DNA from: Cupriavidus yeoncheonensis
Lineage (GTDB): Bacteria > Pseudomonadota > Gammaproteobacteria > Burkholderiales > Burkholderiaceae
DNA: 64,000 bases
Reading direction: 5' to 3'
Assembly: GCF_905397275.1 (NCBI RefSeq)
Contig: NZ_CAJPUY010000013.1
Span: forward strand, 124,001 to 188,000
Positions 46,509 through 55,653 of this stretch are shown in pieces; position 1 is the stretch's first letter; every line of letters begins with the position of its first letter. Position numbers and translations under genes: made by a program. Under the pieces are notes generated by a model. The model was not told the DNA's origin and made no database searches. It saw only the letters and a program-made list of their open reading frames with translations.

Positions 46509-47126
46509 ATGGATCCGCACACCATCGCCACGCTCGCTGAACTCGAAGCGCTGTATGCCCGGCCGGCCGCGCCATCCCTTGCCAAGGAGGTCGACTACCT
46601 GCATCCGCACTACCGCGCCTTTGTCGAAGCGGCGCCGCTGTGCCTGCTTTCGACGGTCGGCAAGGACGTTGCGGAGTGCTCGCCGCGCGGCGACGCGCCC
46701 GGCTTCGTCCAGGTGCTGGACGAACGCACGCTGCTGATGCCCGACCGCCGCGGCAACAACCGCATCGACAGCCTGCGCAATATCGTCGCCGACCCGCGCG
46801 TGGGATTGCTGTTCCTGATCCCGGGCATCAACGAGACACTGCGCATCAACGGCACGGCGCGGATATCGGTCGCCCCGGACTTGCTTGCCCGGTGCGAGGT
46901 CGAGGGCAAGACCCCCGTGTCGGTACTGGTCATCCACGTCCAGGCCGTGTTCTTCCAGTGCGCCCGCGCGCTGCTGCGTTCGAGGGTGTGGGACGCCGGT
47001 TCCCGGCGTCCGCGCAACAGCCTGCCCAGCAATGGCGAGATCCTGGCCGCGCTGAGCCGCAACGCGATCGACGGGGAAGCCTACGACCGCGAACTGCCCG
47101 AGCGGCTGCGCACCACGCTCTACTAG
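46509..47126 (+). CDS. PPOX-type FMN-dependent flavoprotein (MSMEG_1061 family)
   Basis: 205 residues with the split beta-barrel of pyridoxamine 5'-phosphate oxidase-like proteins. The pattern CLLSTVGKDVAECSPRGD, then LLMPDRRGNNRIDSLRNI and RINGTARIS, is typical of the MSMEG_1061 subgroup. It probably binds FMN. The reaction is not known. It is likely cotranscribed with phzF. Confidence 0.82.
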   Translation: MDPHTIATLAELEALYARPAAPSLAKEVDYLHPHYRAFVEAAPLCLLSTVGKDVAECSPRGDAPGFVQVLDERTLLMPDRRGNNRIDSLRNIVADPRVGLLFLIPGINETLRINGTARISVAPDLLARCEVEGKTPVSVLVIHVQAVFFQCARALLRSRVWDAGSRRPRNSLPSNGEILAALSRNAIDGEAYDRELPERLRTTLY

Positions 47127-47151
47127 GAGCGGATCGGCGCCTGACTGAGCA

Positions 47152-48606
47152 TTAGCCGCGCGGCATCCACTCCGGCACGTGGGTGCCGAGCGGTTCCGAT
47201 GGCAGTGCCCAATGGGCCGGCGTCTCCGACAACCGCGCCGCATGCCGCACCACGGTCAGCATGCCGAAGCCCGAGGGCAAGACCTCCAGCAGGTCGGCCA
47301 CGTCATCGATCTTTTGTTCGGGCTCCTGCAACCCGGCCGGCACTCGGCCCAGGCTCCGCAACCACTGCCCGACCTGTGCCAGCGACACCCGCACGTGCCA
47401 GCTGCCGCCCTCGGTGGCGCGCCGGTGCAGCGCCGCCATGGCGCCGAACGCGAGCAGATAGCCGGCTGCGTGGTCGAGCACCTGGGCCGGCAACGGATGT
47501 GGCGCATCCTCCCCGGCAGCGTGGGCCTCGGCATGGTTGAAACCCGTGGCCGTCTGCACCAGCGAATCGAATCCCCGTTTGCCCGACCATGGGCCGACAT
47601 GGCCATAGGCACTCAGCGACACATAGACGAGGCCAGGCCGTGCACGCGCCGCCGCCTCCGGGCCAACGCCGAGTTCCGCGAGGCCGCCGGGCCGGTAGCC
47701 CTGGATCATGACGTCAGCGCCGTGCAGCAGCTTGTGCAGCGTGCGCTTGTCGTCGGGATCGCGCAGGTCGAGCTCGCAGTTGCGCTTGCCGCGGCCGGTA
47801 TCGATGACCAGCGGCGCAATCGACGGCAGGTGTGCCGCCGTGACCAGCAGTACGTCGGCGCCATGTGCCGCCAGCGTGCGCCCGGCCACCGGGCCCGCAA
47901 TGATCCGCGTGAAATCGAGGACCCGGACCCCGGAAAGCGGCCGGCTTTCGGCCGAAGACAGCGCGGGAAGCGCGGGCAGTGGCTGGGGCGGCGCTTCGCC
48001 GATCCGCTCCAGCGTCACCGGCGGCAGCCCGCGCAACGCCTCGGCCTGCGGGTGCCGGTCCCATTCATCGAAGCTGCGCATGGCCGCGACCACCAGGCCG
48101 GCATCGGAAGCCGTGGCTTCGAACGCCTCGGCTTCCCACTTGCCTAGCGCCGCCTGCACGGCGGCCTTGTCGTGGGCGCAGCCGAGCAGGCGCAGCACGC
48201 CGTCGCGGTGGTGCGGGAAATTGGTATGCAGCCGGACCCAGCAGCCATCGCCGCAGCGGTAGACGCCGGCGATCCTGTCCCACAACTCCGGCGCCGGGCC
48301 ACCGTCCACGCGCAGGTAGCGTTCGCTGCGGAACTCGGTGATGGCGTGGCGCATGTCCACGGCCACCTGCTGCCAGCGTCCGGTGCGCTGCTGCCAAAGC
48401 GCCGCAGCGGCCAGGGCCGAGGCTGCCAGGCTGGCCTGCGCCGCGGTGCCGACGGCAAAGCTGGACGGAAGCACCGGATCGGCGCCCGTCAGATCAAGGT
48501 GGCCCAGCGCTTCGGCAGGCAGCCCGGCGCCTTGCCACAAGGCGGCGGCGACACTGGCGGGAGCGGCGGAAGCGGAAGCGGAAGCGGTATCGAGACTGGC
48601 AGTCAT
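47152..48606 (-). CDS. CaiB/BaiF-family CoA-transferase with rearranged domain order
   Basis: 484 residues. The usual N-terminal block of the family ([20 protein letters not shown], with HGADVLLV) does not appear until about residue 224. The first 220 residues contain sequence resembling the C-terminal, substrate-lid side of CoA-transferases ([20 protein letters not shown], then [10 protein letters not shown]). The probable catalytic Asp is in [15 protein letters not shown]. The order is therefore permuted relative to the enzyme at 34608. The start is an ATG just before a Ser/Ala repeat. It converges with the flavoprotein gene. Confidence 0.82.
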   Translation of the reverse strand: MTASLDTASASASAAPASVAAALWQGAGLPAEALGHLDLTGADPVLPSSFAVGTAAQASLAASALAAAALWQQRTGRWQQVAVDMRHAITEFRSERYLRVDGGPAPELWDRIAGVYRCGDGCWVRLHTNFPHHRDGVLRLLGCAHDKAAVQAALGKWEAEAFEATASDAGLVVAAMRSFDEWDRHPQAEALRGLPPVTLERIGEAPPQPLPALPALSSAESRPLSGVRVLDFTRIIAGPVAGRTLAAHGADVLLVTAAHLPSIAPLVIDTGRGKRNCELDLRDPDDKRTLHKLLHGADVMIQGYRPGGLAELGVGPEAAARARPGLVYVSLSAYGHVGPWSGKRGFDSLVQTATGFNHAEAHAAGEDAPHPLPAQVLDHAAGYLLAFGAMAALHRRATEGGSWHVRVSLAQVGQWLRSLGRVPAGLQEPEQKIDDVADLLEVLPSGFGMLTVVRHAARLSETPAHWALPSEPLGTHVPEWMPRG

Positions 48607-48860
48607 GGCGGCAAACCCCGAAAAAATGGCGGATGGCGCGAGGCCAGCCGGCCGGTGAACGTTCGGCCTCCATGCTACCCCCGGACGTCACTTTCGGCTG
48701 CCTCGGCGTGCCGGCCGGACAGCCCCGGACACAAAAGCGGGCACAAATCCGCCATGCTCGCGCCGAGTGGCGCCGCTGGCACGGTAAAATCACGAAATTG
48801 GCAATCCGCCACGCAACACTGAAGACCAAGCGGTCCATCCAGCCGCCAAACGGCGCCACC

Positions 48861-50621
48861 ATGAGCCACGACAACAAGCCTACCGACAGCACGCCCGCCT
48901 CGCCCGCAGCCTCCAACTTTCTGCGGAGCATCATCGACCAGGACCTCGCCGCCGGCACCTACGCCGGCCGCCAGGACAGCCAGGGCGAACCGCTGCCGAC
49001 CGTCATCACCCGTTTCCCGCCGGAGCCCAACGGCTATCTGCATATCGGCCACGCCAAGAGCATCTGCCTGAACTTCGGCCTGGCCCGCGACTACGGCGGC
49101 CGTTGCCACCTGCGCTTCGATGACACCAACCCGGTCAAGGAAGACACCGAATACGTCGACTCGATCATCGACGCGGTGCACTGGCTGGGCTTCTCCTGGG
49201 ACAACAAGACCCCGGGCGGCCAGCCGCACCTGCACTATGCAAGCGACTACTTCGATCAGCTCTACGCGTTCGCCGAGAAGCTGATCGAGCGCGGCGCCGC
49301 CTACATCGACAGCCAGAGCGCCGAGCAGATGGCCGCCAACCGCGGCAATTTCTCCGAGCCGGGCAAGCCTTCGCCGTTCCGCGACCGCAGCGTCGAGGAA
49401 AACCTGCAGCTGTTCCGCGACATGCGCGACGGCAAGTACAAGGACGGCGAGCACGTGCTGCGCGCGAAGATCGACATGGCCGCGCCGAACATCGTCATGC
49501 GCGACCCGGTGCTGTACCGCATCCGCCATGCGCACCACCACCGCACGGGCGACAAGTGGTGCATCTACCCGATGTACGACTTCACGCACTGCATTTCGGA
49601 TGCGATCGAGAACATCTCGCATTCGCTGTGCACGCTGGAGTTCGAGAACAACCGCCCGCTGTACGACTGGGTGCTCGAGCATCTGCGCGACTGCGGCGTG
49701 TTCCGCGATCCGCTGCCGCACCAGTATGAATTCGCGCGCCTGAACCTGACCTACGCCATCACCAGCAAGCGCAAGCTCAAGCAGCTCGTGGACGAGCAGC
49801 GCGTGGACGGCTGGGACGATCCGCGCATGCCGACCATCGTCGGTATCCGCCGCCGCGGCTATACGCCGGAATCGATCCAGCTGTTCTGCGACCGCGTCGG
49901 CGTGGCCAAGGCCGACAGCTGGATCGACATGAGCACGCTCGAAGGCTCGGTGCGCGATGACCTGGACGGACTCGCCGCACGCGGCGTGGCCGTGCTCGAC
50001 CCGCTCAAGCTGATCCTGGACAACTACCCCGAAGGCCAGACCGAGGAATGCTCGGCGCCCGTCCACCCGAAGAAGCCGGAACTGGGCAAGCGCGTGTTCC
50101 CGATCTCGCGCGAGCTGTGGATCGAGCGCGAGGACTTCAACGAGAACCCGCCGAAGGGCTATTTCCGCCTGTTCCCGGGCAACAAGGTGCGCCTGAAGTA
50201 CGGCTACGTGATCGAGTGCACCGGGGTGGACAAGGACGCCGACGGCAACGTCGTGGCCGTGCATGCCAACTACCTGCCGGACACCAAGAGCGGTACGCCG
50301 GGCGCGGACAGCGTCAAGGTCAAGGGCGTGATCCACTGGGTCAGCGCCGCAGCCGCCTATGAGTGCGAAGTGCGCCTGTACGACCGCCTGTTCAACGACC
50401 CGAACCCGGATGCCGGCGGCAAGAACTTCCTGGAAGCGCTGAACCCGCACTCGAAGAAGGTCGTCACCGCCTACCTGGAGCCGAGCCTGCGCGACGCCAA
50501 ATCGGAAGACCGTTTCCAGTTCGAGCGCCACGGCTACTTCGTCGCCGACCGCATCGATTCGCAGCCGGGCAAGCCAGTCTTCAACCGCATCGTCGGGCTG
50601 AAAGACAGCTGGGGCAAGTGA
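48861..50621 (+). CDS. glnS: Glutamine--tRNA ligase
   Basis: 586 residues from the ATG at 48861. Class I synthetase: HIGH at 61-64 within [17 protein letters not shown], the KMSKS equivalent as [11 protein letters not shown], and the C-terminal beta-barrel anticodon domain ([16 protein letters not shown]). It charges tRNA-Gln directly. TAAAAT at 48785-48790 may be the -10 element. The 254 bp up to the divergent CoA-transferase show no gene. Confidence 0.97.
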   Translation: MSHDNKPTDSTPASPAASNFLRSIIDQDLAAGTYAGRQDSQGEPLPTVITRFPPEPNGYLHIGHAKSICLNFGLARDYGGRCHLRFDDTNPVKEDTEYVDSIIDAVHWLGFSWDNKTPGGQPHLHYASDYFDQLYAFAEKLIERGAAYIDSQSAEQMAANRGNFSEPGKPSPFRDRSVEENLQLFRDMRDGKYKDGEHVLRAKIDMAAPNIVMRDPVLYRIRHAHHHRTGDKWCIYPMYDFTHCISDAIENISHSLCTLEFENNRPLYDWVLEHLRDCGVFRDPLPHQYEFARLNLTYAITSKRKLKQLVDEQRVDGWDDPRMPTIVGIRRRGYTPESIQLFCDRVGVAKADSWIDMSTLEGSVRDDLDGLAARGVAVLDPLKLILDNYPEGQTEECSAPVHPKKPELGKRVFPISRELWIEREDFNENPPKGYFRLFPGNKVRLKYGYVIECTGVDKDADGNVVAVHANYLPDTKSGTPGADSVKVKGVIHWVSAAAAYECEVRLYDRLFNDPNPDAGGKNFLEALNPHSKKVVTAYLEPSLRDAKSEDRFQFERHGYFVADRIDSQPGKPVFNRIVGLKDSWGK

Positions 50622-50863
50622 TGGCAAAGGCAGGCAAGTCACAGGTGCAGGTCATTACGTTCCCGCTCGATCGCGAGTTCATCGCGCTCAATGACCTGCT
50701 CAAGCTGGCGGGCGTCTGCGACAGTGGCGGCGCCGGCAAGGCGCTGGTCGCTGCCGGCGAGGTCTCGGTGGACGGCGAGCCCGAATCGCGCAAGACTGCG
50801 AAGATTCGCGCCGGCCAGGTGGTCAGCCTGTCCGGGATCGACATCCGGGTGGTCGCGGCCTGA
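50621..50863 (+). CDS. S4-domain RNA-binding protein, YbcJ-like
   Basis: 80 residues, essentially one S4 domain (FIALNDLLKLAGVCDSGGAGK, in pieces, then VDGEPESRKTAKIRAGQVV). Its ATG overlaps the glnS TGA by one base, so the genes are coupled. YbcJ-type proteins bind RNA, possibly ribosomal; the role is not settled. Confidence 0.85.
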   Translation: MAKAGKSQVQVITFPLDREFIALNDLLKLAGVCDSGGAGKALVAAGEVSVDGEPESRKTAKIRAGQVVSLSGIDIRVVAA

Positions 50864-50922
50864 CGGCTGGCGGTCGGGAACTCGGCCGCTGCGAAGATTC
50901 AGCTTCACCGAAGGACGAAACC

Positions 50923-51309
50923 ATGCCGATCGCATTCTGGTGTGTCCTCGTGGCAGGCATCCTGCCCGTGGCGACCGTGGCCATCGCCAAGGCCGGCGGC
51001 AAGGCCTTTGACAACCACGACCCGCGCGGCTGGCTGGAGCGCCAGAGCGGCCGCGCGCGCCGCGCCGACCTGGCGCACCGGAACCATTTCGAAGCCTTCC
51101 CCTTCTTTGCCGCTGCAGTGCTGGTCGCCAGCCACCTGCAGGCGCCCCAGGCGCGCATCAACGAACTGGCGGTGGTCTTCATCATCGCGCGTGTGCTGTA
51201 CACAGTGTGCTACCTGACCGACCGCGCCACGCTGCGCACGCTTTGCTGGACCATCGGCTTGCTGTCAGTGGTCGGCATCTTCCTGCTGCCGGTCTTCGTG
51301 CATAACTAG
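50923..51309 (+). CDS. MAPEG-family membrane protein
   Basis: 128 residues with four hydrophobic segments and the MAPEG pattern RRADLAHRNHFEAFPFFAAA and YLTDRATLRTLCW. Eukaryotic members handle glutathione and eicosanoids; bacterial roles are mostly unknown. Spacing to the S4 gene is 59 bp and to the YceI gene 12 bp. Confidence 0.88.
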   Translation: MPIAFWCVLVAGILPVATVAIAKAGGKAFDNHDPRGWLERQSGRARRADLAHRNHFEAFPFFAAAVLVASHLQAPQARINELAVVFIIARVLYTVCYLTDRATLRTLCWTIGLLSVVGIFLLPVFVHN

Positions 51310-51321
51310 GAGCAACCAGCC

Positions 51322-51909
51322 ATGCGCGCGCTTCGCCTTGCGTGGCCGCTGGCCGTCCTGAGCGCAGCGGCTGTCGCCGCCCCGGTCTCCTACACCGTCG
51401 ACCCGACGCATACGAGCGTCTACTTCGCCGCCAGCCACTTCGACCGCACCACGGTACGCGGGCGGTTCGGCAAGATCGACGGGCGGATCGTCTACGACCC
51501 CGCCACCGGCGCCGGCGGCATCGACTTCACCGTGGAAACGGCTTCGGTCGACAGCGGCAATCGCAGTCTGGACGGCGTGCTTCGCTCGCCGCAGTTCCTG
51601 GATGCCGCCAATTCCCCCGTGGCCAGGCTACGGGCCGACCGCTTCGTCGTCGAGAACGGCAAGCTCGTGGCGGTGGAAGGCGAGTTGAGCCTGCTCGGCA
51701 CGACCCGGCCGCTGAGGCTGGAGGTCGATCGCTTCAGTTGTGGCGAAATCTCGCTGTTCGGCATCCGTCGCAAGGTCTGCGGCGGTGACTTCCACGCCAC
51801 TGTGGTGCGCAGCGCCTTCGGCATGACACGCTTCCTGCCGGAAGTGGGCGATAACGTAACACTGCAAATCTCGGTCGAGGCATCCCCTGCGGATTCGACT
51901 GCGCCATGA
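51322..51909 (+). CDS. YceI-family periplasmic lipocalin-like protein
   Basis: 195 residues with a signal peptide (about 1-20, ending AAVAAPVSY). The mature start YTVDPTHTSVYFAASHF and internal DFTVETASVDSGNRSLDGVL match YceI, which binds polyisoprenoids. It has one probable disulfide pair (CGEIS and VCGG). It is 12 bp after the MAPEG gene. Confidence 0.93.
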   Translation: MRALRLAWPLAVLSAAAVAAPVSYTVDPTHTSVYFAASHFDRTTVRGRFGKIDGRIVYDPATGAGGIDFTVETASVDSGNRSLDGVLRSPQFLDAANSPVARLRADRFVVENGKLVAVEGELSLLGTTRPLRLEVDRFSCGEISLFGIRRKVCGGDFHATVVRSAFGMTRFLPEVGDNVTLQISVEASPADSTAP

Positions 51910-51934
51910 CGGCATCCGATCACCTTTACGGCAG

Positions 51935-51951
51935 GATTCTTTTGTAGAATC
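51935..51951. promoter_or_regulatory. Dyad containing a -10-like element
   Basis: GATTCT-TTTGT-AGAATC is a perfect 6-bp inverted repeat and includes TAGAAT, 69 bp upstream of the next ATG. It may be an operator or a short hairpin after yceI. Confidence 0.4.
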
Positions 51952-52019
51952 AGCGGTTAGCTTCCCCACAATTGCCTGCCGCGCGTCGCATTCAGCGTGC
52001 CGGCGACGCGAGACAGACA

Positions 52020-52328
52020 ATGATCGATATCCACTCCGGCGACATCGTGGCCGCCGCGCTGGCGGCGTCCGGTGCCTGCCTGCTGTGTGCCATCCCCCTC
52101 GAATTCCTGCGGCGTTTCCCGCTCTGGGCCGTGCGCACCTATGGGCGCGGCGCGCTGCTGCTGCCGTTCCTGGCCATGACGGTCGGAACCTGGCTGTTCC
52201 GCCTCACGCTGGCAGGCCAGCTCGACAGCCCGGCAGGGAATGCCATGGTGGTCGCGGCAGCCTTCCTGACGACGGTGCTGATGTCGGCGCTGCTGCGCTT
52301 CTATCTCAGCGACTACCGCAAACGCTGA
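52020..52328 (+). CDS. Small membrane protein of unknown function
   Basis: About 102 residues with three likely membrane segments (DIVAAALAASGACLLCAIPL, ALLLPFLAMTVGTWLF, AMVVAAAFLTTVLMSAL) and a basic end (YRKR). I do not recognise a family. The ATG at 52020 has no strong ribosome binding site. High Leu/Ala content and codon use support coding. Confidence 0.65.
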   Translation: MIDIHSGDIVAAALAASGACLLCAIPLEFLRRFPLWAVRTYGRGALLLPFLAMTVGTWLFRLTLAGQLDSPAGNAMVVAAAFLTTVLMSALLRFYLSDYRKR

Positions 52329-52373
52329 CACCCTCCGGCTGGCCAGGCGCCAGCCCGCCCGCGCCGGAGTCGG

Positions 52374-52393
52374 GGCCGGTCATATGGCCGGCC
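52374..52393. promoter_or_regulatory. Near-perfect 20-bp palindrome upstream of yaeQ
   Basis: GGCCGG and CCGGCC arms flank CATATG; only one pair breaks the symmetry. TATGAT at 52406-52411 just downstream could be a -10 element. Confidence 0.4.
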
Positions 52394-52454
52394 GCCCGAA
52401 TCACGTATGATGCGGCCTTTCGCGTCGCACGACGCGTGCCGCCCACCTTTCTCC

Positions 52455-53003
52455 ATGGCGCTCAAATCCACCATTTTCAAAGCCGAACTGGCCGTTTCCG
52501 ACATGGACAGGCCGTACTACGGCAGCCATACCCTGACCATCGCCCAGCACCCGTCCGAGAACGACGCGCGCATGATGGTGCGCCTGCTTGCCTTTGCCTG
52601 CGAGGCGAGCGAAACCCTCGCCTTCACGCGCGGCCTGGACGAACCCGACGAACCCGACCTGTGGGACCGCAAGCTGACCGGTGACATCGAGCACTGGGTG
52701 GAACTCGGCCAACCCGACGAATCACGCCTGAAGCGCGCGGCCGCCCGCTCGGATCGCGTCACGGTCTATGCCTACAACGGCGCCAGCGCGCGCGAGTGGT
52801 GGAAGGGCATGGCCGGCAAGGCTGGCAAGCTGCGCAATGTGACGATCTACAATGTGCCGACTGACGCTGTCGACGCGCTGGCCGGGCTGGCGCAACGCGC
52901 CATGCGCCTGTCCGTGACGATCCAGGACGGCGAAATCTGGGTCAGCGACGATGACCGCAATGTGCAACTGACGCTGGACGTGCTCCAGCGCGCCGCAAGC
53001 TGA
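52455..53003 (+). CDS. yaeQ: YaeQ-family protein
   Basis: 182 residues from the ATG at 52455 ([19 protein letters not shown]). YPYYG-type [29 protein letters not shown] and [13 protein letters not shown] are family hallmarks. YaeQ has a nuclease-like (PD-(D/E)XK) fold and has been linked to transcription antitermination as an RfaH suppressor; the actual role remains unclear. Confidence 0.93.
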   Translation: MALKSTIFKAELAVSDMDRPYYGSHTLTIAQHPSENDARMMVRLLAFACEASETLAFTRGLDEPDEPDLWDRKLTGDIEHWVELGQPDESRLKRAAARSDRVTVYAYNGASAREWWKGMAGKAGKLRNVTIYNVPTDAVDALAGLAQRAMRLSVTIQDGEIWVSDDDRNVQLTLDVLQRAAS

Positions 53004-53089
53004 ACAGGCCCGGGACGCACCGCGCACTGGCCTGCCCCGCTCCCCCGCTCCAACCGCATTTTTTTGCACCAACCGGAAGGAATAACACC

Positions 53090-53437
53090 ATGCAAACCAC
53101 CCCATCTGGCCTGCAGTACGAAGACACCACCGTCGGTTCCGGCGCCGAAGCCGTTGCCGGCAAGCACGTTACCGTGCACTACACCGGCTGGCTGTACGAA
53201 AACGGCCAGGCCGGCCGCAAGTTCGATTCGAGCAAGGACCGCAACGATCCGTTCGTGTTCCCGCTGGGCGCCGGTCATGTCATCCGCGGCTGGGATGAAG
53301 GCGTGCAGGGCATGAAGGTCGGCGGCGTGCGCCGCCTGGTGATCCCGGCCGACCTAGGCTACGGTGCGCGCGGCGCCGGCGGCGTGATTCCGCCCAACGC
53401 CACGCTGCTGTTCGAAGTGGAACTGCTGGCCATCTGA
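53090..53437 (+). CDS. FKBP-type peptidyl-prolyl cis-trans isomerase
   Basis: 115 residues, one FKBP domain without signal peptide. [42 protein letters not shown] and [21 protein letters not shown] cover the active site. GGAAGGAA precedes the ATG. It is a cytoplasmic folding factor by family. Confidence 0.95.
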   Translation: MQTTPSGLQYEDTTVGSGAEAVAGKHVTVHYTGWLYENGQAGRKFDSSKDRNDPFVFPLGAGHVIRGWDEGVQGMKVGGVRRLVIPADLGYGARGAGGVIPPNATLLFEVELLAI

Positions 53438-53482
53438 CGCCAGTGCCGAGGCGGGCGCTGCCCGCCTCGCTGGTGGATGGAC

Positions 53483-53803
53483 TCAGAAACCGATGGCGGC
53501 ATTGCCGACATCGACACGGACCTTGTCGCGGTCCAGCAGGCGAGCCGCATGGCGGGCATAGTCCTGTGCCCAGGCGGTATCGCCGGCAAAGCGCGACTCC
53601 CCTGAAAATTTGGCCACGTTCAGGATCTTGTCGATCACGAGCACCTTGCCGACCGGGCTCGACGCCTGGCAGTCCAGCTCGGTGTACTCCTTGTCGAACC
53701 AGCGCCACGCCGCCTCTTCCCCGACTGCTGCCAGTTCCGCCTGGCCGATCGAGAATTCGAACTCCTTGCCGTTGCCGAACACCACCGTAAGCGTACGCGC
53801 CAT
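53483..53803 (-). CDS. Conserved-looking hypothetical protein
   Basis: About 106 residues from the ATG at 53803 (MARTLTVVFGNGKEFEF). It has no signal peptide or membrane segment; charged and hydrophobic residues alternate, suggesting a small soluble domain. It ends with GNAAIGF. The family is not recognised. It is convergent with the FKBP gene. Confidence 0.68.
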   Translation of the reverse strand: MARTLTVVFGNGKEFEFSIGQAELAAVGEEAAWRWFDKEYTELDCQASSPVGKVLVIDKILNVAKFSGESRFAGDTAWAQDYARHAARLLDRDKVRVDVGNAAIGF

Positions 53804-54027
53804 TGCCGGTTCTCCAAGGTCGGGATGATGCCGCCATTGTAAGGACAAGGTGGCAGCCTGGGCCAGCCCGGACAGCCTGAAGACGCGCCGGCCTGATCGC
53901 GGACAAGGCGGCCGTTGCGGACCGAGCGTTGCCTGGCGCCCACACCCATGCCTGCCAGCGACGCAATATGACGGCCATGCCGCTTCCTGTCCCCGCCCGT
54001 TGGCCGACTTTGCATTATGCTGGCAAC

Positions 54028-54816
54028 ATGGCCATCACCCGACAGGACCTCGAAACGGATCGGCTGCGCGCCTCGCTGTGCAGCACGCCGGTCGCGTCCG
54101 CCCTGTTGCCCGTGGAAGCCTTCGAGCGCTCCCTGCGCGACGCGCTGGCCAGCCGCCCCGACGACTGCGCGCTGCGTGGCGATGTCTGGGTGTTCGGCTA
54201 CGGCTCGCTGATCTGGAACCCGATGGTGGTGCATACCGAGCGCCAGCGCGCCACCGTGCATGGCTACCATCGCGGCTTCTACCTTTACTCCCGCATCAAC
54301 CGCGGCACCTGGGACAACCCGGGGCTGGTGCTTGGCCTCGACCGCGGCGGCTGCTGCCACGGCATGGTGTTCCGCATTCCGAGTCACGTGGTGGAGCAGG
54401 AATTCCGGCTGTTGTGGCGCCGCGAGATGCTGACCGGCGCCTATCATCCACGCTGGCTGCGCATCCGCACCGGCCCGGCCGACGACGCCGGTGGCCGTGA
54501 GCAGCGCGCGCTCGCGTTCGTCATGAATCGCGACCACGAAGGCTATGCGGGCCGCCTGCCCGACGCCAGCGTGGTGGAACGGCTGCGCCATGCCGTCGGC
54601 CTCTACGGCCCGGCCCGTGAATACCTGCAGCAGACGCTGCTGGGCCTGGCCACCAATGGCGTCGACGACCCCTACCTCGGCCGCCTGTGGCGCCAGCTCC
54701 AGGCCCATGACGCCGCCGATGCGGACCACGGCCATGGCGGGCCGGCCCATCCGTCGCAGCCCGGTGGCGAAGAGGCGCCGTTGCCCGCGCCGGCCAGCCC
54801 GCACGAGACCGTCTGA
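54028..54816 (+). CDS. ChaC-like gamma-glutamylcyclotransferase
   Basis: 262 residues from the ATG at 54028. VWVFGYGSLIWNP is the substrate-binding loop, and the catalytic Glu is probably in LLWRREM. NGVDDPYLGRLW closes the domain. ChaC proteins cleave glutathione to 5-oxoproline and Cys-Gly in the cytoplasm. The C-terminal 35 residues are His/Pro/Gly-rich and outside the fold. The ankyrin gene follows 16 bp later. Confidence 0.9.
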   Translation: MAITRQDLETDRLRASLCSTPVASALLPVEAFERSLRDALASRPDDCALRGDVWVFGYGSLIWNPMVVHTERQRATVHGYHRGFYLYSRINRGTWDNPGLVLGLDRGGCCHGMVFRIPSHVVEQEFRLLWRREMLTGAYHPRWLRIRTGPADDAGGREQRALAFVMNRDHEGYAGRLPDASVVERLRHAVGLYGPAREYLQQTLLGLATNGVDDPYLGRLWRQLQAHDAADADHGHGGPAHPSQPGGEEAPLPAPASPHETV

Positions 54817-54832
54817 CCCAGGAGCGAACGCC

Positions 54833-55633
54833 ATGACGCGCCCCTTTGTCCGCACCCGTCGCCAGGCGCTCGCCGAAATGCTGGGACTGATGGGACTGTT
54901 GAGCTGTGGCGCCCTGCTGGCCGGCCAGGGTGGCCCGACACTGGCTGCACGCCCCGCTGGCAGCACGGAGGGAGCCGGCTCGTCGCGCGGCACACAAGGC
55001 AACGGCGCACACGTCCCGAATCGCTCGGAAGGCATCAGCGCGCTGGACCGCAACCTGATTACCGCCGCCACGGGAGGCGACCTGGAGCTGGTCAACCGAC
55101 TGCTGGCAGCCGGCGCATCGGCGCAGGCCGTCGACGAACGGGGCCGCAGCGCGCTGCTGGCGGCGGTCTACAACCGGCGCGGCGACGTGGCGAAGACGCT
55201 GACCCTGGCCGGCGCCGACGTCAACCGCAAGGACGCGGAATCCAACAGTCCGTTCCTGCTGGCGGCCGCCACGGGCCAGGTCGAGGTGGTGCGGCTCGCC
55301 CTGTCGCACGGCGCGGACCTGGCCAGCACGGACCGCTACGATGGCACCGCGCTGATCGCGGCCAGCCAGCACGGCAATGTCGAGGTGGTGAAGCTGCTGC
55401 TGCAGAAAGGCATCGCGGTCGACCATGTCAACCAGCTTGGCTGGACGGCCTTGCTCGAGGCGGTAGTCCTCGGCGATGGCAGCGCGCGCTATGAAGAAAT
55501 CGTGCAGTTGCTGATCGACGCCGGTGCCGACGCCAACCTGGCCGACCGCGAAGGCGTGTCGCCCACGCGCCATGCGCGCGAGCGCGGCTACAAGTCGATG
55601 GTCAAGATCCTCATGCGCGCACGCGGCCACTGA
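54833..55633 (+). CDS. Exported ankyrin-repeat protein
   Basis: 266 residues. The N terminus has a twin-arginine-like TRRQALAEM followed by a hydrophobic run and LLSCG, which could be a lipobox; Tat export or a lipoprotein is possible. Residues about 67-262 are five ankyrin repeats (for example NSPFLLAAATGQVEVVRLAL and YDGTALIAASQHGNVEVVKL). Such periplasmic ankyrin proteins may protect partner enzymes. The partner is unknown; the ChaC gene is its immediate upstream neighbour. Confidence 0.85.
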   Translation: MTRPFVRTRRQALAEMLGLMGLLSCGALLAGQGGPTLAARPAGSTEGAGSSRGTQGNGAHVPNRSEGISALDRNLITAATGGDLELVNRLLAAGASAQAVDERGRSALLAAVYNRRGDVAKTLTLAGADVNRKDAESNSPFLLAAATGQVEVVRLALSHGADLASTDRYDGTALIAASQHGNVEVVKLLLQKGIAVDHVNQLGWTALLEAVVLGDGSARYEEIVQLLIDAGADANLADREGVSPTRHARERGYKSMVKILMRARGH

Positions 55634-55653
55634 CCGCGGCGCGCCCGTCCGCC

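Noticed and set aside
48633..48860. A 76-codon upstream extension of glnS
   Set aside because: Low-complexity basic sequence without conservation; the ATG at 48861 gives the usual GlnRS start.
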